Source of the DNA: Qipengyuania gaetbuli
GTDB taxonomy: Bacteria; Pseudomonadota; Alphaproteobacteria; Sphingomonadales; Sphingomonadaceae
Direction of reading: 5' to 3'
DNA length: 64,000 nt
Assembly: GCF_020171365.1 (NCBI RefSeq)
Contig: NZ_JAIUZO010000002.1
Location: 1,954,001 to 2,018,000 of the forward strand
Below the pieces are notes generated by a model. The model ran no database searches. It saw nothing but the letters and a program-made list of their open reading frames with translations, and was not told the origin of the DNA. Positions 19,379-29,561 of the stretch are shown here, piece by piece. The position numbers and the translations under genes are program-made. How positions within the stretch are numbered: the first letter of the stretch is position 1; each line of letters opens with the position of its first letter.

Positions 19379-20395
19379 ATGACTTCAATTCCCATTCGCG
19401 AGCGAACGCTCGACCTGATCGGCAACACGCCGCTCGTGCGCCTCGAAGGGCCGAGCGCGGAAGCCGGCTGCGACATCTACGGCAAGTGCGAATTCGCCAA
19501 TCCCGGCGCCTCGGTGAAGGACCGCGCCGCGCTCTACATCATCCGCGATGCAGAAGCGCGGGGCGAACTGAAGCCCGGCGGCACCGTGGTTGAAGGCACC
19601 GCCGGCAACACCGGCATCGGCATCGCGCTGGTGGCCAATGCGCTGGGCTATCGCACGATCATCGTGATGCCCGACAACCAGTCGAAGGAAAAGATGCAGA
19701 CCCTGCGCGCGCTCGGCGCGGAACTGGTCCTCGTCCCGCCGACCAAATACGCCGACCCCAACCATTTCCAGCACGTCTCGCGCCGCATGGCGGACGAGAT
19801 CGAGGGCGCCATCTGGGCGGGCCAGTTCGATAATACCGCCAATCGCAAGGCGCATATCGAGGGCACGGCGAAAGAAATCTGGGACCAGACCGGCGGCCGG
19901 ATCGACGGCTTCACCTGCGCAGCGGGCACCGGGGGCACGATTGCCGGCGTGGGCATGGGCCTCAAGGAACTGGACGAGAATGTAGTCATCGCCCTGACCG
20001 ACCCCCACGGCGCGGCGCTCTACAATTACTACGCCAATGGCGAACTCAAGGCCGAAGGGTCTTCGGTTGCAGAAGGCATCGGGCAGGGCCGCATCACCGG
20101 CAATCTCGAAGGCGCACCGATCGACACGCAGTTCCGCATCTCCGACGAGGAAGGGCTGAAGTGGGTCGCCCGCCTGCTGCGCGAAGAGGGCCTGTGCCTC
20201 GGCCTGTCGAGCGGCATCAATGTCGGCGGCGCGGTCGAACTGGGCAAGCAGCTGATCGCCGAAGGCCGCGAAAACCCGCGCGTGGTCACCATCCTGTGCG
20301 ACACCGGCTTCCGCTATCTCTCGACGCTCTACAATGCGGAGTGGCTGCATGCGAAGGGCCTGCCGGTGTTCGACTGGCTCGAAGGCACCGATTGA
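19379..20395 (+). CDS. cysK: Cysteine synthase (O-acetylserine sulfhydrylase)
   Basis: 338 residues from the ATG at 19379; a longer frame upstream adds twelve unlikely residues. The PLP Lys lies in NPGASVKDRAAL. The phosphate-binding loop reads EGTAGNTGIGIAL, the form of an alphaproteobacterial CysK branch, where Thr-Ala replaces the usual Thr-Ser. GFTCAAGTGGTIAGV and LCDTGFRYLSTLYN complete the fold. It condenses O-acetylserine with sulfide. The linked cysDN genes about 41 kb away would supply reduced sulfur upstream in the same pathway. Confidence 0.93.
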   Translation: MTSIPIRERTLDLIGNTPLVRLEGPSAEAGCDIYGKCEFANPGASVKDRAALYIIRDAEARGELKPGGTVVEGTAGNTGIGIALVANALGYRTIIVMPDNQSKEKMQTLRALGAELVLVPPTKYADPNHFQHVSRRMADEIEGAIWAGQFDNTANRKAHIEGTAKEIWDQTGGRIDGFTCAAGTGGTIAGVGMGLKELDENVVIALTDPHGAALYNYYANGELKAEGSSVAEGIGQGRITGNLEGAPIDTQFRISDEEGLKWVARLLREEGLCLGLSSGINVGGAVELGKQLIAEGRENPRVVTILCDTGFRYLSTLYNAEWLHAKGLPVFDWLEGTD

Positions 20396-20427
20396 CCTCG
20401 CGCCCCAAGCAGCGCAGAATCTCCCGA

Positions 20428-20793
20428 ATGCCGCGCTATTTCGATCTGTCGACCAGCAAGCCCGAGCCGGGCGAGCTTCCCGAGGTTCCGCTCGGGGGTA
20501 CCCGGGCGCAGGCCATCCATCGCATGCAGATCGGCGTTGCCGGCGTGGTGCTGATGGTCCTGCTCGTCGGGCTTGCGAGCCTCGTGCAGGAACGCACCCG
20601 CGAAGTCGATGCCGCTGCCGTGCCGGAAGCGGCCTCCACGACCGAGCCGAGCGCCGGCCCGACGCAGGCCGACCCGCTGGTGGAGGCGGGCGTGGTCCCC
20701 GATCTTCCCGCCGGGCCCAGCCCGACTGCATCGCAAAGTCCGGCCCCGGTGCCCGAACAGGGTGTGGGCAATGCCGCGCCTGCGGGCGAATAA
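20428..20793 (+). CDS. Single-pass membrane protein with Pro/Ala-rich tail
   Basis: 121 residues from ATG 20428; a TTG at 20392 overlapping the cysK stop is an alternative start. One hydrophobic segment (about residues 37-54, VAGVVLMVLLVGLASLV) follows a polar N-terminus of 36 residues. The C-terminal 60 residues are rich in Pro, Ala, Glu and Ser and are probably disordered in the periplasm. No family is recognised. The 3' end overlaps the next gene by 23 bases, so the two are likely translated together. Confidence 0.7.
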   Translation: MPRYFDLSTSKPEPGELPEVPLGGTRAQAIHRMQIGVAGVVLMVLLVGLASLVQERTREVDAAAVPEAASTTEPSAGPTQADPLVEAGVVPDLPAGPSPTASQSPAPVPEQGVGNAAPAGE

Positions 20794-21526
20794 CCTCCTA
20801 GCTCCGCTTGCCGCCCTCCTGCTCGCCGCGTGCGGGGCGGATGGCGGTGCGGCGGACAAGGCAGAGGCCCAAGTGCCGCGCGAGCGGCTGGGGCTGTTCA
20901 CTACGCTGCCGATCTACTGGAACGAGCAGCAGGACATCGCCGCCATGCTCGAACCCGAAGCGCAGGAGCCTTCCTGGGTGCGTGCTGCCCTTGAAGAACG
21001 TCATGAGCTGGTGCCGCTCGACACGCTGGAAGACGGCGTCATTGCGGACCTCGACACCCTCCTCATCGCACAGCCGCGCGCTCTGTCGGCGGAAGAGAAC
21101 GTCGCGCTCGACGACTGGGTGCGCGGCGGGGGCAGGGCGCTGGTGCTGGCAGATCCCTTCCTCACCCAGCATTCCGATTTCGCGCTGGGCGATCCGCGCC
21201 GGCCCTTCGATGTCGTGCTGATCTCGCCCATCCTCGCACGCTGGGGGCTCGCACTCGAATTCGACGACACGCAGGGTGAGGAAGAACGAGTTGTCACGGT
21301 CGGAGATCTCGCGGTACCCGTCCGGCTGGCCGGCCGCTTCGTTGCGGCAGAGAGCGGTGGAGGTGCCGAATGCGCCATCGCAGGCGAGGGCCTGCTGGCC
21401 GATTGCCGCGTGGGCAAGGGGCGCGTGCTGCTGCTGGCGGACGCTGCACTTCTCGACACCGAAAGCGACGATGCGTCACGAAGTGCTGCAGTCGAGTCGC
21501 TGCTGGCGCGACTCCGGGGCCGGTAA
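20771..21526 (+). CDS. DUF4350-like lipoprotein
   Basis: 251 residues from ATG 20771. A lipoprotein signal ends in LLLAACGAD (Cys near residue 20). The body resembles DUF4350 or the GldG-like ABC-associated fold: LGLFTTLPIYW, LDTLLIAQPRALSAEENVALDDWVRGGGRALVLADPF (quoted in two parts: LDTLLIAQPRALS and WVRGGGRALVLADPF), and late KGRVLLLADAALLD. Such domains bind no known ligand and often sit in gliding-type ABC systems, but no transporter gene is beside it. It overlaps the preceding single-pass protein gene by 23 bases and ends about 340 bases before mraZ. Confidence 0.7.
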   Translation: MPRLRANNLLAPLAALLLAACGADGGAADKAEAQVPRERLGLFTTLPIYWNEQQDIAAMLEPEAQEPSWVRAALEERHELVPLDTLEDGVIADLDTLLIAQPRALSAEENVALDDWVRGGGRALVLADPFLTQHSDFALGDPRRPFDVVLISPILARWGLALEFDDTQGEEERVVTVGDLAVPVRLAGRFVAAESGGGAECAIAGEGLLADCRVGKGRVLLLADAALLDTESDDASRSAAVESLLARLRGR

Positions 21527-21863
21527 GGCGCGGGAAAACCCGGGAGGAATGCCGGGAATTTGCGGGACCGGACCCGATTCTCCGCAGAAATCCGTGACTT
21601 GGCTTAAGGATGTGGTAAGATTGCCCACAAGCTTTTTCGGTAAAAACGCGTTATAAATCAGTGTATTGCTGGTTTATCCCGTAATTTCCCGCAATTTTCC
21701 CTTCCATCCCCGCGTCTCCCGCGATAAATCTACCTGACATCGGACAGCCAGTGTCTTTGCGCGCTCGATCAATGGGTTGGGCGAGCCGGTCGAGCCTTGC
21801 TCGCCCGGGACGGGGGAGGTGTGTCCGGGGCAAGGTGTCGAACACGAGCCGGGGACGGGGTAG
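21527..21863. other. Non-coding leader of the dcw cluster
   Basis: 337 bases without a convincing gene, upstream of mraZ. It starts with a GGGAATTTGCGGGA-like segment (about 21553-21566) that is roughly mirrored by TCCCGCAATTTTCCC around 21687-21702. An AT-rich stretch lies near 21615-21690, with a TAAGAT and a TATAAA that could be -10 elements, though no pair with a good -35 stands out. One GANTC methylation site is at 21576-21580. The last 57 bases hold a 15-base direct repeat that ends at the mraZ start. Confidence 0.6.
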
Positions 21864-21866
21864 GTG
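21807..21866 (+). repeat. Duplicated start region before mraZ with a 14-codon leader frame
   Basis: GGGACGGGGGAGGTG (21807-21821) recurs as GGGACGGGGTAGGTG (21852-21866), 14 of 15 bases alike and exactly 45 bases apart. The second copy contains the GTG start of mraZ. The first contains a GTG (21819) that opens a 14-codon frame ending at TAG 21861-21863, directly against and in frame with the mraZ GTG. It may be a leader peptide or a chance duplication of the ribosome site. Confidence 0.5.
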
Positions 21867-22349
21867 CAATTCGGAGGGTACAGCGGACAAGCCTATTCGC
21901 CTGCGGGCGACAAGGGCCGCTTTGTGCTTCCGCCGGTCTTCCGCAAGGCGCTCAAGGAATCCAGTGACGGCCGCGTGCTGTGCCTGATGAAGCACAACAA
22001 GTGGGACTGCCTCGTCGGCTTCGGCCTGTCCCGCAAGGAAGAGCTCAACGACCAGCTCGACCGCGAGGAAGAAATGGCCGTGCGCCTCGGCAGGGATTTC
22101 GACCGCGACACCCGCGCCAGCCAGCTGTTCGGCTTTATCGAAATGCCCTTCGACGACAGCGGCCGCTTCGTGATGCCGGAACACCTGCGTGCGCTCGGCA
22201 AGATCGAGGACGGGCTCTATTTCCAGGGCGGCGGCCGCTTCTTCACTCTGTGGAACCCCGCAGAACTGGCCAAGATGGACGATGAATGGGCAGGCGCGAA
22301 GGCGGCCTGCGAAAGCTTCCTCGCCGAAGCGAAGGCGAAGGGCAAATGA
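21864..22349 (+). CDS. mraZ: Transcriptional regulator MraZ
   Basis: 161 residues from a GTG start. Two MraZ/AbrB-like beta domains are seen: [17 protein letters not shown] near residue 15 and [16 protein letters not shown] near residue 95, each with the GRxxxP core. MraZ is a DNA-binding repressor of the dcw cluster in E. coli, binding TGGGN repeats. Here two TGGGN words (21773-21782) are adjacent rather than spaced by five bases, so the local operator is unclear. It is the first gene of the cluster, and its stop overlaps the rsmH start (ATGA). Confidence 0.96.
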   Translation: MQFGGYSGQAYSPAGDKGRFVLPPVFRKALKESSDGRVLCLMKHNKWDCLVGFGLSRKEELNDQLDREEEMAVRLGRDFDRDTRASQLFGFIEMPFDDSGRFVMPEHLRALGKIEDGLYFQGGGRFFTLWNPAELAKMDDEWAGAKAACESFLAEAKAKGK

Positions 22350-23284
22350 GCGCCGCGCCCCATATCCCCGTCCTTCTCGACAAAGTAATCGAGGCTCTCG
22401 ACCCGCAGCCGGGCGACGTCGTCATCGACGCGACCTTCGGTGCGGGCGGCTATACGCGCGCGCTGCTGGAGCGCGGCGCGACGGTCCATGCCTTCGACCG
22501 GGATCCCGACGCAATTGCTGCGGGTCGCACCTGGCGCGAGACGGGGGAAAACCCGCCGCGCCTTATTCTCCATCCGCACCGTTTCTCCGAAATGCTCGAC
22601 GTCATGACGTCGACCGGGGTGGCGCGAGTCGATGGCGTGGTGATGGATATCGGTGTGTCTTCAATGCAGCTTGACCAGGCGGAGCGCGGCTTCGCCTTTT
22701 CCGCGGACGGTCCGCTCGACATGCGCATGAGCCAGGACGGTGAAAGCGCGGCAGATTTTCTCAATACCGCCGACGAAGCGGCGATTGCCGACGTCATCTA
22801 TCGCTATGGCGAGGAACGCCAGTCGCGCCGCGTGGCCCGCGCCATCGTCGCCGCGCGCCCGCTGGAGACGACCGGCGAACTGGCGCGTGTGGTGCGCAGC
22901 GCCTTGGGGCACAAGCCCCATGACAAGAAGGACCCGGCCACCCGCACTTTCCAGGCCATCAGGATTCACGTGAACGGCGAGCTCGACGAACTGTCCCAGG
23001 GGCTGTCCGCCGCCGAACACCTGCTGCGCGAAGGGGGCCGCCTCGCGGTGGTCAGCTTCCACAGCCTCGAAGACCGGATCGTCAAGCGCTTCCTGCGCGA
23101 GGCATCCTCAACCCCAAGCGCCTCGCGTCACGTCCCACAGGCGGCGCAGCGCGATCCGGTCTTCATCAAGGTTTCCAAGGCAATCAAGCCGACCGATGCC
23201 GAGATCGAGCGCAACCCGCGCGCCCGCTCCTCGGTGCTGCGCCATGCTACGCGCACGGCCACCGAAGCGAGGGAGGCGGCATGA
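22346..23284 (+). CDS. rsmH: 16S rRNA m4C1402 methyltransferase
   Basis: 312 residues from the ATG at 22346. The SAM-binding motif is [17 protein letters not shown] near residue 32. The conserved [19 protein letters not shown] and [17 protein letters not shown] identify RsmH (MraW). It methylates N4 of C1402 in 16S rRNA and is a constant second gene in dcw clusters. It overlaps both mraZ and ftsL by four bases. Confidence 0.97.
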   Translation: MSAAPHIPVLLDKVIEALDPQPGDVVIDATFGAGGYTRALLERGATVHAFDRDPDAIAAGRTWRETGENPPRLILHPHRFSEMLDVMTSTGVARVDGVVMDIGVSSMQLDQAERGFAFSADGPLDMRMSQDGESAADFLNTADEAAIADVIYRYGEERQSRRVARAIVAARPLETTGELARVVRSALGHKPHDKKDPATRTFQAIRIHVNGELDELSQGLSAAEHLLREGGRLAVVSFHSLEDRIVKRFLREASSTPSASRHVPQAAQRDPVFIKVSKAIKPTDAEIERNPRARSSVLRHATRTATEAREAA

Positions 23285-23796
23285 TGGCCCGGTCTTCCCG
23301 CCTGCGCCAGATCGGCTGGCTCCTCTCGCTCGGCGCCTGCCTTGCAGTGCTCCTCGCGCTCACTTTCAAGGTGAACGCGGTGAAGAGCGACGTGCGCCTT
23401 GTCGAACGCCAGATCATCGCTGCCGAACGCGCCAAGCTGATGCTCGAAACCGAGTTCCAGACCCGCGCCAGCCAGCAGCAGCTCGCCGCCTGGAACCAGG
23501 TCGAGTTCGGATATTCCGCCCCCCGGGCCGACCAGTATGTCGAGCAGGAACGCCAGCTCGCCGCGCTCGGCTCGCCGCGCGGGATGGATGCCCCGGAGCC
23601 CATTCGTGTCGCCATGCTCCGCCCTGTCAGCCAGGGTGAAAACGAAGAGAGCCTCTTCGGGGACTGGCTCGGCGAGGAGGAACAACCTCCCGCCGGCGCC
23701 CGGCGTGAAGTCGCAAACGGCCTCGCCACCACGCTTGCCCAGCGCCTGTCGCAGCCGGGCAATGCCACGCTTGCCGCTGCCGAGGTGGCTCGGTGA
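23281..23796 (+). CDS. ftsL: Cell division protein FtsL
   Basis: 171 residues. A short basic N-terminus is followed by one membrane segment (about residues 12-29, [18 protein letters not shown]) and a coiled-coil-like periplasmic part ([20 protein letters not shown]). The identification rests on this shape and on its place between rsmH and ftsI. FtsL works with FtsB and FtsQ to activate FtsW-FtsI. The C-terminal 80 residues are Pro/Glu-rich and longer than in E. coli. The start is a tandem ATG ATG overlapping rsmH, and the stop overlaps the ftsI GTG. Confidence 0.88.
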   Translation: MMARSSRLRQIGWLLSLGACLAVLLALTFKVNAVKSDVRLVERQIIAAERAKLMLETEFQTRASQQQLAAWNQVEFGYSAPRADQYVEQERQLAALGSPRGMDAPEPIRVAMLRPVSQGENEESLFGDWLGEEEQPPAGARREVANGLATTLAQRLSQPGNATLAAAEVAR

Positions 23797-25541
23797 ACGC
23801 TTTTTCCGCCATCCATGGCGGGCCCGGCGCGGTTAGCATGGCGGTTGCAAGCGGGCGGGTGCAGCTCGTTACGCTGCGCCAGCGCTCGCTCGACCTCGCA
23901 CGCTGGCGCGTGCTGTGGATCGCGCTCGCTTTCGCGCTGGCCGCAATGGTCGCGCTGATGCGCATTTCCTATCTCGGCATGAACGGCGAGGGCGCCCGCG
24001 CCACCTCGCTGGCCGATGCCCTGCTGCCCCCGCGCGGCGAGATCACCGACCGCAACGGCGTGCCGCTGGCCCGCGCGTTCCCGGCCTATGCCCTGTGGTT
24101 CAATCCCAAGGCGCTGGGCGAAGACGGCGATCCGCTGGTGCGTTCGCCGCGCGAAGTGGCGCGCAAGCTGGTCGCGATCTTTCCCGACCTCGACGAGAAC
24201 AAGCTGACCGCGCATCTCGCGTCGGGCAAGCAGGGCTATCTGCGCCGCCGCCTGCTGCCGGAAGAAGCAAACCGCGTGCAGGAAATCGGCGAGCTCGCGC
24301 TCGAAGTGCCGATGGAGCAGGACCGCCACTATCCGCAGGGCGCCATGGGTGCGCACGTGCTCGGCTATGTCGCCGCCGACGGCACGGGCCGCGTCGGCAT
24401 GGAGCAGGTGCTGAACGACCATCTCAGCAACCCCGCCACCCGCGGCACGCCGGTTGCGCTGTCGATCGACGTGCGCGTGCAGGGTGCGCTGGAAGACGAA
24501 CTGCGCCGCGGCATGAAGCTGACGCAGGCGCAGGGCGGTGCCGGCATCGTGCTCGACGTCGACACGGGCGAAGTGCTCGCGCTGGCCTCGCTTCCCGAAT
24601 TCGACCCCAACCGCATCGATGCGGAAGGGCAGAAGCTGATGTTCAATCGCGTGACCAACCAGGTCTACGAGCTGGGTTCGACCTTCAAGCCGCTGACCGT
24701 GGCGGCCGCGATCGATTCCGGCACCATCCGCGACCTCGGCAAGCGCTACGACGCATCGCCGGTGAAGGTCGGCCGCTTCACCATCAAGGACAGCCATGCG
24801 ATGGGCCCGACGCTCAACGCGGTGGAAACGCTGATCCACTCGTCCAACACCACCACTGCCCGCATTGCCGACGACATGGGGCCGGAGCGCCTCCGCCAGT
24901 ACATGATCGACATGGGCATGAACGAGCGTCCGCACATCGAACTGCCGGCCAAGGGCTTCCCGCTCTGGCCGAGGGGCGACTGGGCGCGCCTGACGAACAT
25001 GACCGTCGGTTTCGGCCACGGTATCGCCGTGACCCCGCTGCACCTCGCCAGCGCCTATGCCGCCATGGTCAACGGAGGGGTATGGCGTCCCGCCACGCTG
25101 AAGAAGCTGGGCGCGGGCGAAGCGCCCAAGGGTCGCCGCGTGTTCAAGGCTTCCACTTCCAGCCGGATGCGCCAGATGCTGCGCGCCATCGCGGTCTATG
25201 GCACGGGCCGCAATGCCGATGCACCGGGTTACCGGGTGGGCGGCAAGACCGGCTCTGCCGAAAAGCCCGGTGGCTCGGCCGGCTACCGTAAGACCGCGCT
25301 GGTTTCGACCTTCGCCGCAGCGTTCCCGATGGACCGCCCGCGCTATGTGATCATCGCCATGCTCGATGAGCCCAAGGGTACCGTCGCCTCCAGTTTCCAG
25401 CGAACTGCCGCATGGAATGCAGCGCCCATCGTGGGCCGGCTCGTCCCGCGCATCGGGCCGTTGATCGGCGTGCGCCCCGACGATACGCGCGACATCGACA
25501 TCTCGGCAATCAAGCCGCTGATCCCGGAGGCGCAGGAGTGA
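23793..25541 (+). CDS. ftsI: Septal peptidoglycan transpeptidase FtsI (PBP3)
   Basis: 582 residues from a GTG overlapping ftsL. A membrane anchor lies at about residues 40-58 (VLWIALAFALAAMVALMRI). The PBP dimerisation domain starts at RGEITDRNGVPLA (residues 81-93). Transpeptidase motifs are complete: S296-T-F-K299, S350-S-N352 and K485-T-G487. It cross-links septal peptidoglycan in complex with FtsW, also encoded in this cluster. It overlaps murE by four bases. Confidence 0.97.
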   Translation: MNAFSAIHGGPGAVSMAVASGRVQLVTLRQRSLDLARWRVLWIALAFALAAMVALMRISYLGMNGEGARATSLADALLPPRGEITDRNGVPLARAFPAYALWFNPKALGEDGDPLVRSPREVARKLVAIFPDLDENKLTAHLASGKQGYLRRRLLPEEANRVQEIGELALEVPMEQDRHYPQGAMGAHVLGYVAADGTGRVGMEQVLNDHLSNPATRGTPVALSIDVRVQGALEDELRRGMKLTQAQGGAGIVLDVDTGEVLALASLPEFDPNRIDAEGQKLMFNRVTNQVYELGSTFKPLTVAAAIDSGTIRDLGKRYDASPVKVGRFTIKDSHAMGPTLNAVETLIHSSNTTTARIADDMGPERLRQYMIDMGMNERPHIELPAKGFPLWPRGDWARLTNMTVGFGHGIAVTPLHLASAYAAMVNGGVWRPATLKKLGAGEAPKGRRVFKASTSSRMRQMLRAIAVYGTGRNADAPGYRVGGKTGSAEKPGGSAGYRKTALVSTFAAAFPMDRPRYVIIAMLDEPKGTVASSFQRTAAWNAAPIVGRLVPRIGPLIGVRPDDTRDIDISAIKPLIPEAQE

Positions 25542-27010
25542 GGCTTTCAAGGCTGTGTGAAAAGGCTGGCATGGCGTGTCCCGAAGGGGGCGATGCCAGC
25601 GTGACGGGCTTTGCGATCGACAATCGCAAGGTCGCGCCCGGCACGGTCTTCGGCGCGTTCCGCGGCAGCGTTTCCAATGGCGAGGATTACATCCCTGCCG
25701 CCATCGAGGCTGGCGCGATCGCAGTCGTCGCACGGCCCGAGGCAAAGGTAGAAGGCGCACTCCACATCGCCGCCGACGAACCGCGCAAGGCCTTTGCCTT
25801 GCTGGCCGCACAGTTCTTCACCCCCGTGCCCGACCATATCGTCGCGGTCACCGGCACCAACGGCAAGACTTCCACCGTCGAAATGACGCGCCAGATTTGG
25901 CGCATGGCGGGCGAGCGCGCGGCCAGCATCGGCACCTTGGGCGTCACCACCCCCGACGAGAGCGTCTCCACCGGCCTCACCACGCCCGACATCGTCACTT
26001 TCCTGTCGAACATGAGCGGCCTGGCGCGCGAAGGCGTGACCCATGTCGCCTATGAAGCGTCGAGCCACGGCCTGTCCCAATCGCGCAACGAGGGCGTGCC
26101 GGTCGAAGCCGCCGCCTTCACCAATTTCAGCCGCGACCATCTCGATTACCACAAGGACATGGAAGACTATTTCGCGGCCAAGATGCGCCTCTTCGACGAG
26201 GTAGCATCGGACGGCGCGACTGCCGTGGTCTGGCTCGACGGCAGCGAATGGAATGCGCGCGTGGTCGAACACGCCAAGGCACGCGGCCTTGCGGTCATGA
26301 CGGTCGGCGAAACGGGCGAGGACATCCGCCTCGTCAAGCGCGAACCCACCCAGCTCGGCCAATCGCTGACGGTCGAACACGCCGGGGCGCAGCGGACCAT
26401 CAACCTGCCCCTGATCGGTGCCTACCAGGTCTCGAACGCGCTTATTGCCGCAGGCCTCGCGCTGGCAACCGGCATCGATGCAAGCCGCGTCTGGGACGGG
26501 GTTGCACGCCTGCAGCCCGTGCGCGGGCGGCTGGAACGCGCGGTCATCGCGCCCTCGGGTGCTCCGGTCTATATCGATTACGCCCATACGCCCGACGCGA
26601 TCGAGGCGGCCATCGCCGCGCTTCGTCCGCACGTCACGGGCCGTCTCATCACCGTTTTCGGCGCCGGCGGCGACCGCGACCACGGCAAGCGTGCGCCCAT
26701 GGGCGAAGCTGCTGCCAAGGCGAGCGACGTAGTCATCGTCACCGACGACAATCCGCGCGGGGAAGACCCTGCGGAGATCCGCCGCGCCGTGCTTGGAGGC
26801 GCCGTGGGTGCCCGCGAGATAGCAGGCCGCCGCGACGCCATCTGCGCCGCCATCGGCGAGGCCGGTCCCGACGATATCGTGCTCGTCGCGGGCAAGGGAC
26901 ACGAACAGGGTCAGATCATCGGATCGGGAGAGAACATGAAGGTGCTGCCCTTCGACGATGTGGAAGTCGCGCGCGAATGCGCTGCCGCACTCGCCAGAGG
27001 TGACGCATGA
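25538..27010 (+). CDS. murE: UDP-MurNAc-tripeptide ligase, meso-DAP adding
   Basis: 490 residues from a GTG overlapping the ftsI stop. ATP loop VTGTNGKTSTVEM; the motif TDDNPRGEDP contains DNPR, which marks meso-diaminopimelate as the amino acid added rather than lysine. The C-terminal YIDYAHTPDAIEAAI and GAGGDRDHGKRAPMG blocks are typical of MurE. It makes the third peptide residue of lipid II precursors. It overlaps murF by four bases. Confidence 0.97.
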   Translation: MRLSRLCEKAGMACPEGGDASVTGFAIDNRKVAPGTVFGAFRGSVSNGEDYIPAAIEAGAIAVVARPEAKVEGALHIAADEPRKAFALLAAQFFTPVPDHIVAVTGTNGKTSTVEMTRQIWRMAGERAASIGTLGVTTPDESVSTGLTTPDIVTFLSNMSGLAREGVTHVAYEASSHGLSQSRNEGVPVEAAAFTNFSRDHLDYHKDMEDYFAAKMRLFDEVASDGATAVVWLDGSEWNARVVEHAKARGLAVMTVGETGEDIRLVKREPTQLGQSLTVEHAGAQRTINLPLIGAYQVSNALIAAGLALATGIDASRVWDGVARLQPVRGRLERAVIAPSGAPVYIDYAHTPDAIEAAIAALRPHVTGRLITVFGAGGDRDHGKRAPMGEAAAKASDVVIVTDDNPRGEDPAEIRRAVLGGAVGAREIAGRRDAICAAIGEAGPDDIVLVAGKGHEQGQIIGSGENMKVLPFDDVEVARECAAALARGDA

Positions 27011-28473
27011 GCGCTGCCATATTGCGCCATCCGGCCTTCATCGACTGGCCTGCCGACCCGCGCGACCGCCTGCCGCTCACCCTGTGGGATGCCCGCGCTA
27101 TCGCCGAGGCGACGGGCGGCACGGCCAGCTGCGATTTCCAGGTCGCGGGTGTCGAGATGGACAGCCGCGACGTAGTGCACGGCGATCTCTTCGTTGCGCT
27201 CAAGGGCGAGGCGATGGACGGCCACCGCTTCCTCGACAAGGCCTTCGCCAACGGCGCTGTCGCCGCGCTGGTGGACCGCCCGGTCGACTATCCGCACATC
27301 CTGGTCGAGGACACGACCGAGGCGCTGAAAGCGCTGGCCCGCGCAGCCCGCGAACGTACGCAGGCGCGTATCATCGGGGTCACCGGATCGGTCGGCAAGA
27401 CAGGCGTCAAGGAAGCCATCTTCGCCGCGCTCGAACGCGCCAGCCGCGGGGCGGCGCACCGTTCGACCCGCAGCTACAACAACCATGTCGGCGTGCCGCT
27501 CAGCCTTGCGCGCATGGGTGCCCGCAGCCGTTTCGGCGTGTTCGAGATGGGCATGAACCATGCCGGCGAGATCGAGGGCCTGACCACGCAGGTGCGCCCC
27601 CATGTCGCGGTCATCACCACGATTGCGCCAGCCCATATCGAGAATTTGGGGTCCATGGAGGCCATCGCCGACGCCAAGGCGGAAATCTTCGCAGGACTGG
27701 AACCGGGCGGCACGGCGGTCATCCCCGCCGATACGCCCCATTACGAACAATTGCGCGCCGCTGCAGAGCGTCACGGCGCCAGGATCGTCAGCTTCGGCAA
27801 GGCGCGCCATGCGGACATGCGCCTGCTCGATGCCATCCCCAGCGCCAATGGCGGCAGCCTGGTGACCTGCGAATTCGATACCGGCCGCCTGTGCTACACC
27901 GTGGCCGAGCCGGGCGAACACTGGATCATCAACTCGCTCGCCGTGATGGCTGCCGTAAGGGCAGCGGGCGGCGACATGGCGGCTGCCGGCCTCGCGCTTG
28001 CCGAGATGGGCGGCCTCAAGGGCCGCGGTGCCCGCCACGGGATCGACGCGCCGGGCGGCAAGGCGCTGCTGATCGACGAAAGCTACAACGCCAACCCCGC
28101 CAGCATGCGCGCAACGCTTGCGCAGCTGGGCGCGACGCCGTCCACCCGCCGCATTGCGGTGCTGGGTGCGATGAAGGAGCTTGGTGACTTCGGCCCGCAG
28201 TTCCATGCCGACCTCGCGCAGCACGTGATTGCCGCCGACATCGACTATGCGGTGCTGGTGGGCGACGAGATGCGCGCACTGGCCCGCGAACTGGGGAAAC
28301 CGGTGTTGAACTCGCTTGGCAAGCCGCTCGAGTGGGAGCATTGCCAGACCGCCGACGAGGCGATGGAGCTGCTCGAGGATTTCGGCATCGTGTCGGGCGA
28401 CGCGGTGCTGGTGAAAGGCTCCAATTCGGTCGGTCTCGGCCGGCTCGTGGACCGTTTCACTCGCCCTGAATAG
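27007..28473 (+). CDS. murF: UDP-MurNAc-tripeptide:D-Ala-D-Ala ligase
   Basis: 488 residues. ATP loop [15 protein letters not shown] near residue 120, conserved [11 protein letters not shown] and the MurF C-terminal block [17 protein letters not shown] are present. It adds D-Ala-D-Ala made by the Ddl enzyme encoded further down the cluster. The start overlaps murE by four bases. A short gap of 17 bases separates it from mraY, one of the few non-overlapping junctions. Confidence 0.97.
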   Translation: MSAAILRHPAFIDWPADPRDRLPLTLWDARAIAEATGGTASCDFQVAGVEMDSRDVVHGDLFVALKGEAMDGHRFLDKAFANGAVAALVDRPVDYPHILVEDTTEALKALARAARERTQARIIGVTGSVGKTGVKEAIFAALERASRGAAHRSTRSYNNHVGVPLSLARMGARSRFGVFEMGMNHAGEIEGLTTQVRPHVAVITTIAPAHIENLGSMEAIADAKAEIFAGLEPGGTAVIPADTPHYEQLRAAAERHGARIVSFGKARHADMRLLDAIPSANGGSLVTCEFDTGRLCYTVAEPGEHWIINSLAVMAAVRAAGGDMAAAGLALAEMGGLKGRGARHGIDAPGGKALLIDESYNANPASMRATLAQLGATPSTRRIAVLGAMKELGDFGPQFHADLAQHVIAADIDYAVLVGDEMRALARELGKPVLNSLGKPLEWEHCQTADEAMELLEDFGIVSGDAVLVKGSNSVGLGRLVDRFTRPE

Positions 28474-28490
28474 GAGGCCCGCGCGGCCCG

Positions 28491-29561
28491 ATGCTTTACC
28501 TCCTTGCCGAGTACCTGAATTTCGAAGGCCTGTTCAATCTGGTCCGCTACCAGACGGCGCGCGCGGGTGCGACGCTGCTGACCGCGCTGCTGATCGGCCT
28601 CGTCATCGGCCCGCGCTTCATCGACATGCTGCGTGTGCGCCAGGGCAAGGGCCAGCCAATCCGCGAAGACGGGCCGCAGACCCACCTCGCCAAGCGCGGC
28701 ACGCCGACCATGGGCGGCCTGATGATCCTCGTCAGCCTGTTCATTTCCATGCTGCTGTGGATGGACCTGTCGAACCCCTTCATCTGGGCCTGTCTTGCCG
28801 TGACCGGCGGTTTCGGCCTGATCGGTTTCCTCGACGATTACGACAAGGTGTCCAAGGCCAGCCACAAGGGCGTGTCGGGCCGCACCCGCCTGTTGTTCGA
28901 ATTCATCGTGGCAGGCGCTGCAAGCTGGATCATCGTCAGCCAGATCAACACCTTCCTCTACGTGCCTTTCGTCAATGATTTCGGCATCGAGCTGGGCTGG
29001 TTCTATTTCGTCTTTGCCGCCTTCGTCATCGTGGGCGCGGGCAATGCGGTGAACCTGACCGACGGGCTGGACGGGCTCGCGACCATGCCGGTGATCATCG
29101 CGGCGGGCACTTTCGCCATCATCGCCTACCTCGTCGGCCGCGTGGACTATTCCGCCTATCTGGGCATCCCGCACGTGCCGGGCGCTGGTGAGATGGCCGT
29201 GTTCTGCGCCGCGATCATGGGCGCGGGGCTCGCATTCCTGTGGTTCAATGCGCCGCCGGCTGCGGTCTTCATGGGTGACACGGGTTCGCTGGCCCTTGGC
29301 GGCGCGCTGGGTGCGATTGCCGTGGCGACGCATCACGAGGTTGTCCTTGCCATCGTCGGCGGGCTGTTCGTGTTCGAGGCATTGAGCGTCATCATCCAGG
29401 TCTTCTGGTTCAAACGCACGGGCAAGCGGGTCTTCCGCATGGCTCCCATCCACCACCATTTCGAGCAGCTCGGCTGGTCCGAGAGCAAGGTCGTGATCCG
29501 CTTCTGGATCGTCGCCATCGTGCTCGCACTCCTGGGGCTCGCGACGCTCAAGCTACGATGA
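28491..29561 (+). CDS. mraY: Phospho-MurNAc-pentapeptide translocase
   Basis: 356 residues with about ten membrane helices. Conserved MraY loops are seen: [17 protein letters not shown] with the catalytic Asp pair, [26 protein letters not shown] and MAPIHHHFE. It links the pentapeptide precursor to undecaprenyl phosphate, giving lipid I at the inner membrane. The stop overlaps the murD ATG by four bases. Confidence 0.98.
   Translation: MLYLLAEYLNFEGLFNLVRYQTARAGATLLTALLIGLVIGPRFIDMLRVRQGKGQPIREDGPQTHLAKRGTPTMGGLMILVSLFISMLLWMDLSNPFIWACLAVTGGFGLIGFLDDYDKVSKASHKGVSGRTRLLFEFIVAGAASWIIVSQINTFLYVPFVNDFGIELGWFYFVFAAFVIVGAGNAVNLTDGLDGLATMPVIIAAGTFAIIAYLVGRVDYSAYLGIPHVPGAGEMAVFCAAIMGAGLAFLWFNAPPAAVFMGDTGSLALGGALGAIAVATHHEVVLAIVGGLFVFEALSVIIQVFWFKRTGKRVFRMAPIHHHFEQLGWSESKVVIRFWIVAIVLALLGLATLKLR

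Noticed and set aside
21773..21782. MraZ operator (TGGGT TGGGC)
   Set aside because: MraZ sites in E. coli are TGGGN words separated by five bases; these two touch each other and no third copy is spaced correctly.
23247..25811. 854-codon open frame on the minus strand opposite ftsL/ftsI
   Set aside because: Arg/His-rich composition without motifs; ftsI on the plus strand has all PBP motifs.
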